The notes beneath the pieces were generated by a model. That model worked only from the letters and a program-made list of their open reading frames with translations, had not been told where the DNA came from and did no database searches. Below, one piece after another: positions 23,601 to 35,600 of a DNA stretch of 64,000 nucleotides; position 1 is the first letter of the stretch, and each line of letters begins with the position of its first letter. The DNA is from Macrostomum hystrix (Eukaryota > Platyhelminthes > Macrostomidae), in NCBI GenBank assembly GCA_950097015.1, contig CATNEN010000038.1, positions 30,652,501 to 30,716,500 on the forward strand. The letters run 5' to 3'. Position numbers and translations under genes: made by a program.

Positions 23601-26600
23601 TCAAGATTGTGATACAGATTATCAAGATTATGATGCAGATTATGAAGATTGTGATACAGATTATCAATATTGTGATATAGATAATTAATATTGTGATGCA
23701 GATTATCAATATTGTGATTTAGATGATTAAGATTGTGATACAGATTATCAATATTGTGATACAGATTATCAATATTGTGTAAAGATTATCAATATTGTGA
23801 TACAGATTATCAAGATTGTGATACAGATTATCAATATTGTGATACAGATTATCAATATTGTGATGCAGATTATGAAGATTGTGATGCAGATTATCAATAT
23901 TGTGATGCAGATTGTCAAGATTGTGATATAGATTATCAATATTGTGATACAGATGATCAATATTGTGATGCAGATTATGAAGATTGTGATGCAGATTATC
24001 AATATTGTGATATCGATTATCAATATTGTGATATAGATTATCAATATTGTGATACAGATTATCAATATTGTGATGCAGATTATCAATATTGTGATGCAGA
24101 TTGTCAAGATTGTGATATAGATTATCAAGATTGTGATAAATATGATCAAGATAGTGTTAAAGATAAGCGAAATCGGGATAAAGAGTGTTAATATTTTGTT
24201 AATGTTATCCATTGCGCGATAATTTTCCGTTATTCAAATATATAAAATTATGTAGTTTTTAGTTTCATTCAGAAAAATATCCTAAAGCCAGTTGTTTTGA
24301 AAAAATATTAATTGTTATGACAACATTTTTCCGTTGTCTCTCTAAATATGTTAATACAGTTTTGAGTAGCATTGCTTTTTTCGTCAAAAAATAGCCTACT
24401 CATAGACCCTGATATTACAGCTCATAAGTGGAACATAATCACCCACTTGTCTAAAGACAGGAATACTTATTTTCACAATGCTCGCATAGACAACACAACA
24501 ATCTAATCTTTTCAATGCGCAAACGAATAGAATTTTTTGAGTATCGTGTCTTTCCTGTCATTATATTGAGACTGATAGATAATATAGTTTTGAATTACAT
24601 TATTTCATATGCGCTCTGAGAATCTTCGATAAGTGGTTAAAGCATCGCATAAAATGATGCCTAGCTGCAATGATTATAATCATGTAATGTCATGTCATTA
24701 AATCTAAACTAACAATTTGAAAATTAACAATACAAATAGTTTGTTCTACCGCGTAGTCTAGACACTAATTTAGAAAGTTCATTTGATGTTACAGGACCAC
24801 AGATATGACATAGATTTCTTCTGAGTATTGTTAACATGCAATCGGTTATTAAAAGGAAGAAAAAAAAGTGAGAAGATAAGAGAGGAGAGAAAAGAAGAGG
24901 AGAGGAGAGGAGGGGAGAGGAGAGGAGAGGAGAGGAGAGGAGAGGAGAGGAGAGGGCAGGAGAGGAGAGGAGAGAGAGGAGAGGAGAGGAGAGGAGAGAG
25001 AGGAGAGGAGAGGAGAGGAGAGGAGAGGAGAGGAGAGGAGAGGGCAGGAGAGGAGAGGAGAGGAGAGAGAGGAGAGGAGAGGAGAGGAGAGGAGAGGAGA
25101 GGAGAGGAGAGGAGAGGGCAGGAGAGGAGAGGAGAGGAGAGGAGAGGAGAGGAGAGGAGAGGAGAGGAGAGGAGAGGAGAGGAGAGGAGAGGAGAGGGCA
25201 GGAGAGGAGAGGAGAGAGAGGAGAGGAGAGGAGAGGAGAGGAGAGAGAGGAGAGGAGAGGAGAGGAGAGGAGAGGAGAGGAGAGGAGAGGAGAGGAGAGG
25301 AGAGGAGAGGAGAGGAGAGGAGAGGAGAGGAGAGGAGAGGAGAGGAGAGGAGAGGAGAGGAGAGGAGAGGAGAGGAGAGGAGAGGAGAGGAGAGAAGAGG
25401 AGAGGAGAGAAGAGGAGAGGAGAGAAGAGGAGAGGAGAGAAGATGGCAGAAGAGGAGAGTAGATAAGCGGTCAGGTCAAAAAAGGTGAGTATGAGTAAGA
25501 CTTTGAGACTGTTAATGTCCTAAAAAAGCGTCAATACAAAAAAATTGTAAACCTTGTCGCTAAAAAACTACTACAGGTGTAACAATCATACAGGTGTTGC
25601 TTAAAAGATTTGTTTTAAAAAAAGCAGTATGCCTACAGCCCTATATAGATAACCCGCTATACCCTCTTTCATGCAACTAGATCGCATTAGGCAAAGGAAG
25701 CTCATAGTTTTTTGAGTAATCGAGAGTATAGCTTAACAGTCTTTGCTATCTATTGGCTTCCATTATGAAGTGTGTGGCAGTGTTTGCTAAAATTGTTTTT
25801 CTATTTTCATTGTTGCTTGTATGTCGGCAAGCTTCAGAAACGTGATACACAGCCTATACGCGGCTCTTCATTAATATATTCCTTTAAAAATACTACATGC
25901 TAACGTCGGCGCAACGAAAATTTGGCCCCATAAAAGACGGGAGATTTTTTCTTCCAAAACTAGAAACAGAAAACAAACAAAAGAGAGCGGTACCTATGTA
26001 TGAGACATTTCTACAATTCTATACAATGGTTAGAAGCTATCTATTAGATTAGCTAAAAACTATTACTAATCATGTATTTTATAAAATAGGACTAGAGCGG
26101 TGGGCTATCAACAATAGGCAACTGTAGAAACATACACGATAGATTGTTTGAAAGCTAAATGAAAAAAAAACTAATCGGAGTGAGGATAGTAAGAAGAATA
26201 GTGAGAGGATGGCAAAGAAGATGAGAGGATGGGAGAGAGAGTAAGAGGATGGGAGAGAGAGTAAGAGGATGGGAGAGAGGTTGAGAGGATGGGAGAGAGG
26301 GTGAGAGGATGGGAGAGTGGTTGAGAGGATGGGAGAGAGGGTGAGAGGATAAGAGAGTGGTTGAGAGGATGGGAGAGTGGTTGAGAGGATGGGAGAGAGG
26401 GTGAGAGGATGGGAGAGTGGTTGAGAGGATGGGACAGAAAGTGAGAGGACAAGAGGATTGGAAAGATTTATTTAAAACGTTTATTGTATGCTTTTACTAT
26501 CAGTTTCTTACAAAAGGGAGAGGAGAGGAGATCTCTCCTGCCCTCTCCTCTCCTGCCCCCTCCTGCCCTCTCCTCTCCTCTCCTCTCCTGCCCTCTCCTC

Positions 26601-29600
26601 TCCTCACCTCTCCTGCCCTCTCCTCTCCTCTCCTGCCCTCTCCTATCACATCTCTCCTATGTCTGATCTCTCCCCTGTTTAATCTCTCCCTGTTTAATCG
26701 GTTCGGTTCACTTATGAAACGAACAAAATGTTGCTACTTAAAGGCAGAAAGCTATATTCTCCCATATTAAAATTGATTTAAAGCCTTATAACGAAAAAAT
26801 TCTAAACTACATTTTCCGCAACGCTCCGTTGTGACCATTTTTTCCTGACGTAATCCCTAAAGCAGTGTTGATCTTATCTCTAAACTGGCAGCGGCATTAA
26901 CGGGTGTCATTCATTGTCAAAGCAGAAAATCTTGCATGCAAGCAAAAGTATTAAGTCTGGCAGGAATGCCAAATGTCAGAAAGAAAGAAAAATGTCTCTC
27001 TATGCATGGGAATAATGAAAACAATCAGTTTCTTGTGGAAGTTTCGCAAGTGTGTTTACACACAAACGAAGCTTAGGCGATGCGTTATAGGAAAGTTGGG
27101 CATCGCGTCACACTGACATCCGTTGACAAACATGCACGGATCGGCATTACACCAGCGGCATAATCCATCTGCTTCTGTGTACAGTGATATCGGCTTGCTG
27201 AGTCACGACTCAATCAAACTTGATGACAGTCTTGAGCACACGATGCTGAGAGAAGATGTTCTCTCATATTATCTAACGTATTATAGTAATGATATACATA
27301 ATATAGAGTAATACTTTAAGAAACTGAGACCATCTTGAGAAGGCATGGCTGCAGTGTGTTGACAAGCCCCCCCCCCAGCAAGAGGCTTCAGTCTTCTTCA
27401 TACGCACATTCGCCATGAAAAACAAGCTTGAAATCCCGCCTTAGGGTTGGGATTTAGTAGGGCTAAGAGAATCACTGAAACATTGCATAAGCAATAGGCC
27501 AACGTAAAAATTAATAGCCTATGGCATTAATTTTTCTTACAATATTCGGCCGTAGGAAGCAGTTTGCTAATTTGGCCGCTGAAACGATTTCGCATTTAAT
27601 TAAATGGCGCCTGGCTAAATAAGGGTCTTTGGGCCCTCCATTCTAATTCATTTCACCACTCCATCTAACCCATTATCCCTGAAGCTCCATCGATTAATTT
27701 TTATAACAAAGCGGGCCTCTAACTCTAGAACTCACAACGCTGACATTAATTTTCACACTCCTCTAAACTTTTTCTCTTCCGTCTCAGCCTCTCCTTCTTC
27801 CCAGTCTTCCTTCTCAGCCTCTCCTTTCTCCCAGTCTTCCTTCTCAGCCTCTCCTTCCTCCTCCCAGTCTTCCTTCTCAGCCTCTCCTTCCTCCGAGTCT
27901 TCCTTCTCAGCCTCTCCTTCCTCCCAGTCTTCCTTCTCAGCCTCTCCTTCCTCCCAGTCTTCCTTCTCAGCCTCTCCTTCCTCCCAGTCTTCCTTCTCAG
28001 CCTCTCCTTCCTCCCAGTCTTCCGTCTCAGCCTCTCCTTTCTCCCAGTCTTCCTTCTCAGCCTCTCCTTTCTCCCAGTCTTCCTTCTCAGCCTCTCCTTC
28101 CTCCTCCCAGTCTTCCTTCTCAGCCTCTCCTTCCTCCTCCCAGTCTTCCTTCTCAGCCTCTCCTTCCTCCCAGTCTTCCTTCTCAGCCTCTCCTTCCTCC
28201 CAGTCTTCCTTCTCAGCCTCTCCTTCCTCCCAGTCTTCCTTCTCAGCCTCTCCTTCCTCCCAGTCTTCTTTCTCAGCCTCTCCTTCCTCCCAGTCTTCTT
28301 TCTCAGCCTCTCCTTCCTCCCAGTCTTCCTTCTCAGCCTCTCCTTCCTCCTCCCAGTCTTCCTTCTCAGCCTCTCCTTCCTCCTCCCAGTCTTCCTTCTC
28401 AGCCTCTCCTTCCTCCCAGTCTTCCTTCTCAGCCTCTCCTTTCTCCCAGTCTTCCTTTTCAGCCTCTCCTTTCTCCCAGTCTTCCTTCTCAGCCTCTCCT
28501 TCCTCCCAGTCTTCTTTCTCAGCCTCTCCTTCCTCCCAGTCTTCTTTCTCAGCCTCTCCTTTCTCCCAGTCTTCCTTCTCAGCCTCTCCTTCCTCCCAGT
28601 CTTCCTTCTCAGCCTCTCCTTCCTCCCAGTCTTCCTTCCCAGCCTCTCCTTCCTCCCAGTCTTCCTTCTCAGCCTCTCCTTCCTCCCAGTCTTCCTTCCC
28701 AGCCTCTCCTTCCTCCCAGTCTTCCTTCTCAGCCTCTCCTTCCTCCCAGTCTTCCTTCTCAGCCTCTCCTTCCTCCTCCCAGTCTTCCTTCTCAGCCTCT
28801 CCTTCCTCCCAGTCTTCCTTCTCAGCCTCTCCTTCCTCCCAGTCTTCCTTCTCAGCCTCTCCTTCCTCCCAGTCTTCCTTCTCAGCCTCTCCTTCCTCCC
28901 AGTCTTCCTTCTCAGCCTCTCCTTCCTCCTCCCAGTCTTCCTTCTCAGCCTCTCCTTCCTCCCAGTCTTCCTTCTCAGCCTCTGCTTTCTCCCAGTCTTC
29001 CGTCTCAGCCTCACCTTCCTCCCAGTCTTCCTTCTCAGCCTCTCCTTTCTCCCAGTCTTCCTTCTCAGCCTCTCCTTCCTCCCAGTCTTCCTTCTCAGCC
29101 TCTGCTTTCCTCCCAGTCTTCCGTCTCAGCCTCTCCTTCCTCCCAGTCTTCCTTCTCAGCCTCTCCTTCCTCCCAGTCTTCCTTCTCAGCCTCTCCTTCC
29201 TCCCAGTCTTCCTTCTCAGCCTCTCCTTCCTCCCAGTCTTCCTTCTCAGCCTCTCCTTCTCCCAGTCTTCCTTCTCAGCCTCTCCTTCCTCCTCCCAGTC
29301 TTCCTTCTCAGCCTCTCCTTCCTCCCAGTCTTCCTTCTCAGCCTCTCCTTCCTCCCAGTCTTCCTTCTCAGCCTCTCCTTCCTCCTCCAGTCTTCCTTCT
29401 CAGCCTCTCCTTCCTCCCAGTCTTCCTTTCTCAGCCTCTCCTTCTCTCCCAGTCTTCCTTCTCAGCCTCTCCTTCCTCCCAGTCTTCCTTCTCAGCCTCT
29501 GCTTTCTCCCAGTCTTCCGTCTCAGCCTCTCCTTCCTCCCAGTCTTCCTTCTCAGCCTCTCCTTTCCTCCCAGTCTTCCTTCTCAGCCTCTCCTTCCTTC

Positions 29601-32600
29601 CAGTCTTCCTTCTCAGCCTCTCCTTCCTCCCAGTCTTCCTTCTCAGCCTCTCCTTCCTCCCAGTCTTCCTTCTCAGCCTCTCCTTCCTCCCAGTCTTCCT
29701 TCTCAGCCTCTCCTTTCTCCCAGTCTTCCTTCTCAGCCTCTCCTTCCTCCCAGTCTTCCTTCTCAGCCTCTCCTTCCTCCCAGTCTTCCTTCTCAGCCTC
29801 TCCTTTCTCCCAGTCTTCCTTCTCAGCCTCTCCTTCCTCCTCCCAGTCTTCCTTCTCAGCCTCTCCTTCCTCCCAGTCTTCCTTTCTCAGCCTCTCCTTC
29901 CTCCCAGTCTTCCTTCTCAGCCTCTCCTTCCTCCTCCCAGTCTTCCTTCTCAGCCTCTCCTTCCTCCCAGTCTTCCTTCTCAGCCTCTCCTTCCTCCCAG
30001 TCTTCCTTCTCAGCCTCTCCTTTCTCCCAGTCTTCCTTTCTCAGCCTCTCCTTTCTCCCAGTCTTCCTTCTCAGCCTCTCCTTCCTCCCAGTCTTCCTTT
30101 CTCAGCCTCTCCTTCCTCCCAGTCTTCTTTCTCAGCCTCTCCTTTCTCCAGTCTTCCTTCTCAGCCTCTCCTTCCTCCCAGTCTTCCTTCTCAGCCTCTC
30201 CTTCCTCCCAGTCTTCCTTCTCAGCCTCTCCTTCCTCCCAGTCTTCATTCTCAGCCTCTCCTTCCTCCCAGTCTTCCTTCTCAGCCTCTCCTTCCTCCCA
30301 GTCTTCCTTCTCAGCCTCTCCTTCCTCCTCCCAGTCTTCCTTCTCAGCCTCTCCTTCCTCCCAGTCTTCCTTCTCAGCCTCTCCTTCCTCCCAGTCTTCC
30401 TTCTCAGCCTCTCCTTCCTCCCAGTCTTCCTTCTCAGCCTCTCCTTCCTCCCAGTCTTCCTTCTCAGCCTCTCCTTCCTCCTCCCAGTCTTCCTTCTCAG
30501 CCTCTCCTTCCTCCCAGTCTTCCTTCTCAGCCTCTGCTTTCTCCCAGTCTTCCGTCTCAGCCTCACCTTCCTCCCAGTCTTCCTTCTCAGCCTCTCCTTT
30601 CTCCCAGTCTTCCTTCTCAGCCTCTCCTTCCTCCCAGTCTTCCTTCTCAGCCTCTGCTTTCTCCCAGTCTTCCGTCTCAGCCTCTCCTTCCTCCCAGTCT
30701 TCCTTCTCAGCCTCTCCTTCCTCCCAGTCTTCCTTCTCAGCCTCTCCTTCCTCCCAGTCTTCCTTCTTAGCCTCTCCTTCCTCCCAGTCTTCCTTCTCAG
30801 CCTCTCCTTTCTCCCAGTCTTCCTTCTCAGCCTCTCCTTCCTCCTCCCAGTCTTCCTTCTCAGCCTCTCCTTCCTCCCAGTCTTCCTTCTCAGCCTCTCC
30901 TTCCTCCCAGTCTTCCTTCTCAGCCTCTCCTTCCTCCTCCCAGTCTTCCTTCTCAGCCTCTCCTTCCTCCCAGTCTTCCTTCTCAGCCTCTCCTTTCTCC
31001 CAGTCTTCCTTCTCAGCCTCTCCTTCCTCCCAGTCTTCCTTCTCAGCCTCTCCTTCCTCCCAGTCTTCCTTCTTAGCCTCTCCTTCCTCCCAGTCTTCCT
31101 TCTCAGCCTCTCCTTTCTCCCAGTCTTCCGTCTCAGCCTCTCCTTCCTCCCAGTCTTCCTTCTCAGCCTCTCCTTCCTTCCAGTCTTCCTTCTCAGCCTC
31201 TACTTCCTCCCAGTCTTCCTTCTCAGCCTCTCCTTCCTCCCAGTCTTCCTTCTCAGCCTCTCCTTCCTCCCAGTCTTCCTTCTCAGCCTCTCCTTTCTCC
31301 CAGTCTTCTTTCTCAGCCTCTCCTTCCTCCCAGTCTTCATTCTCAGCCTCTCCTTCCTCCCAGTCTTCCGTCTCAGCCTCTCCTTTCTCCCAGTCTTCCT
31401 TCTCAGCCTCTCCTTCCTCCTCCCAGTCTTCCTTCTCAGCCTCTCCTTTCTCCCAGTCTTCCTTCTCAGCCTCTCCTTCCTCCCAGTCTTCCTTCTCAGC
31501 CTCTCCTTCCTCCCAGTCTTCCTTTTCAGCCTCTCCTTTCTCCCAGTCTTCCTTCTCAGCCTCTCCTTCCTCCCAGTCTTCCTTCTCAGCCTCTTCCTTC
31601 TCACCCTCTTCCTTCTCACCCTCTTCCTTCTCCCCCTCATCCTTCTCACTCTCTTCCTTCTCACCCTCTTCCTTCTCACCCTCTTCCTTCTCCCCCTCTT
31701 CATTCTCACCGTCTTCCCTCTCACCCACATCCTTCTCACCCTCATCCTTCTCACACACGTTCTTCTCACCCTCATCCTTCTCCCCCTCTTCCTTCTCACC
31801 CTCTTCCTTCTCCCCCTCTTCCTTCTCACCCTCTTCCTTCCTCCCTTCGCCCCTCAACTTTCCAAACACCTGATAAGCAACCCCAATCTGTCAAGTGATC
31901 GCCCTCCAGTTGTTTGATTTATTGGCTCTCGCCCGGTCACGACCTGACAACCCTGCTGCATTTTCATTTTCTATTCTTCAGACTATTTCTTTTAAAAAAC
32001 AAAGTTAAATATTTTCGATTCGCCCCGCCAGCGCCATAGGGAAATTAAAAGTACACGTTTAATCGGACTGAGATTTGAGTATTTTTTAGTCGTAAATCAA
32101 TTTTTGCGGATCGGAATTCCATCATCATGATTTTTTTGTTTTGCTCACAAGCGAAGCTAGAATGATAGTGGGAACAAAGGATCAATAGGGCAATGTAAAT
32201 TTGCATAAAGATCGCAGTCCTTTGTAAATATAAATCGATGATTTTTTCCGTGTTCTTGCATGAGACACGCATTTATAAGTCCTACCTGTTCGCGCATCTT
32301 TTGTTGACAAGGATTTTTGGCAGGCTCTGTTTAATTAGGCCTATCAGTTGAGTATGCTTATCTTTGGAACAGCGAGAAACTATATGACCGTGTTTTATTC
32401 ATAATCCCATTCCACTGCACCCAAGTCCCAAGTGACTTCCGCTAGTCCCATCTCTATCTTAAATTTGACAGCCCAGTCCCATCTCTCCCCTGTCTCATCT
32501 CTCCCATTTCTCATCTCTCCCATTTCTCATCTCTCCCATTTCTCATCTCTCCCCTGTCTTATCTCTCCCCTGTCTCATCTCTCCCATTTCTCATCCTTTA

Positions 32601-35600
32601 CCCGTCTCATCTCTCCCATGTCTCATCTTTCCCCTGTCTTATCTCTCCCCTGTCTCATCTCTCCCATTTCTCATATCTCCCATGTCTCATCTCTCCCCTG
32701 TCTCATATCTCCCATGTCTCATCTCTCCCCTGTCTCATATCTCCCATGTCTCATCTCTCCCCTGTCTCATCTCTCCCATGTCTCATCTCTCCCATGTCTC
32801 ATCTCTCCCCTGTCTCATCTCTCCCATGTCTCATCTCTCCCATGTCTCATCTCTCCCATGTCTCATCTCTCCCCTGTCTCATCTCTCCCATGTCTCATAT
32901 CTCCCATGTCTCATCTCTCCCCTGTCTCATCTCTCCCATGTCTCATCTCTCCCATGTCTCATCTCTCCCCTGTCTCATCTCTCCCATGTCTCATATCTCC
33001 CATGTCTCATCTCTCCCCTGTCTCATCTCTCCCATGTCTCATCTCTCCCATGTCTCATCTCTCCCATGTCTCATCTCTCCCATGTCTCATCTCTCCCCTG
33101 TCTCATCTCTCCCATGTCTCATCTCTCCCATGTCTCATCTCTCCCATGTCTCATCTCTCCCCTGTCTCATCTCTCCCATGTCTCATCTCTCCCATGTCTC
33201 ATCTCTCCCATGTCTCATCTCTCCCCTGTCTCATCTCTCCCATGTCTCATCTCTCCCATGTCTCATCTCTCCCATGTCTCATCTCTCCCCTGTCTCATCT
33301 CTCCCCTGTCTCATCTCTCCCATGTCTCATATCTCCCATGTCTCATCTCTCCCCTGTCTCATCTCTCCCATGTCTCATCTCTCCCATGTCTCATCTCTCC
33401 CCTGTCTCATCTCTCCCATTTCTCATATCTCCCATGTCTCATCTCTCCCCTGTCTCATCTCTCCCATGTCTCATCTCTCCCCTGTCTCATCTCTCCCATG
33501 TCTCATCTCACCCGTGTTGAGTTTCCAAATGTCAATTTCTTATCTGCTGCTGGTTACTGCAGCAATACTCAAGCACAATGGTCCATCGCCTGTAGGGTAA
33601 ATTTGTCCCCAACTTGAACTATCGCGTGACTTCGGCATTGCTTTTTTCTTTGGCTGAGTGGTCGGTCGCGCTAGGCTGTTGAGTAGTGACTCAGGGCCAC
33701 GCTAATTTTGACGGAAACTTCACGCTTTCAACAGCCTTTGCAACACCCTCTGGCAGCCTTCAGCTGTAATTGCAACTGCCTAGATATACTATGTGCATGC
33801 CAAGTATAGCGTAGTGTGTACGACATTCACTTTCAGCTGCGATAGGAGCCTTTAAAAACTTGAGCCATAAAAAATATGAAATATTAAGGAAGACTGAGTT
33901 CAGTATTGGCATGCCCTGTCACTTTCTTTAACTATATATAGCATTAACAATGGAATGTCTGAGAAGTGTATCAAGATGTTAGAAAAAAAGCTTCAGTATT
34001 GTTTTTAAGCTTTAGATGTCAGCAGTGAGATGGTATGGAAGATTTTTGTTACTTATTTATTAATTTTCATTGTTTTGCGGTTCAGACACAGAGTGATTGA
34101 AACAATGATGGTAGGACTGAAACGCAGCTAAATTGTGATTACGTAATGCGACGTTCTACAAAATTAACTACGATTCTGCCGCCCCAGAGATTATTGTTAC
34201 TGATTGACTATTTTTTTAGGAATAAAATTATTGACAAAGAAGCCTTCTTGATAGATGGTTTCTAGAAATGATAACCCGTTTGGGTGTGTACTTAATGAAA
34301 AATATTTGCAGGAAGGATGCTGGCCATGGCATATCATTTTGTGACAGTAGACTCGCAGCCTCCCCTGTCTCATCTCTCCCCTGTCTCATCTCTTCCCTGT
34401 CTCATCTCTCCCCTGTCTCATCTCTCCCCTGTCTCATCTCTCCCCTGTCTCATCTCTCCCCTGTCTCATCTCTCCCCTGTCTCATCTCTCCCCTGTCTCA
34501 TCTCTTCCCTGTCTCATCTCTCCCCTGTCTCATCTCTCCCCTGTCTCATCTCTCCCCTGTCTCATCTCTCCCCTGTCTCATCTCTCCCCTGTCTCATCTC
34601 TCCCCTGTCTCATCTCTCCCCTGTCTCATCTCTCCCCTGTCTCATCTCTCCCCTGTCTCATCTCTCCTGTGTCTCATCTCTCCCCTGTCTCATCTCTCCC
34701 CTGTCTCATCTCTCCCCTGTCTCATCTCTCCCCTGTCTCATCTCTCCCCTGTCTCATCTCTCCCCTGTCTCATCTCTCCCCTGTCTCATCTCATCCCTGT
34801 CTCATCTGTCCCTTGTCTCATCTCTTCCCTGTCTTATCTCATCCCTGTCTCATCTGTCCCCTGTTTCATTTTTCCACTATTTCATCTCTTCCCTGTCTCA
34901 TTCGTTAGACCGCTCTACCACTCACCCTCTCTGAAGTACTTTAACCTTACTGAAAGGACGATGACAATTACGTGAATCGAGATCCACTCACCGAGCACAA
35001 ACAGTCGCATTCCTGCACTCGCCATATGATTGTCTTCGAAGCCCTCACATTCGTAATAGCCGTCTTGCGGCTTGGCCACGCCGTCGATCTTCAACGAGCC
35101 GTTGGCGCCGCCTCTGACGTTGGTCCAATTGGAAAAGCCGTCTCGCAGGGTGCACTGGCCTAGGGCAAGGTAGCATTGTGCCAGGATGGCCCGGTCGATG
35201 GCTCCTGGGCTGCTGGAGTAGTACCATAGAATATAGCCCGGGCTGCGTGAGAAGTCGCAGTGCAGCTGTTGAGCGGACAGCTCAGGGGCGTAGATTGCTG
35301 ACTGGCGCACCGAAACTGTGAAGCTGGTGCTGGAGACTGCGGGTGAGAAGCAATTTGATTCTCCCTGATTGTGGAGGGACCACTGCACGGGGTATTTCAA
35401 ACGCCTTTTTACTGTTAAGTGTAGCTAAATATAGATCACCTATTAATGCACCTATCAGTATTTGAGCAGTTTCACCGATACGCGCAACGACTTTAGGGGT
35501 TTCTAAAGCACGACATCGTTAATTTCGTGCACGCCGTTAATTTTAGCATTAAACACAAGCCCTACAAATGAGAGTGAAAACTTTTGCATGCCGTAACTTG

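Noticed and set aside
27746-29014. 422-codon Arg/Lys-rich minus-strand frame
   Set aside because: Read-through of the 30-bp array in an alternative frame; no start context, domain or splice support.
32432-33617. Three overlapping plus-strand frames of 284-362 codons
   Set aside because: A 16-bp stop-free unit keeps all three frames open; not coding.
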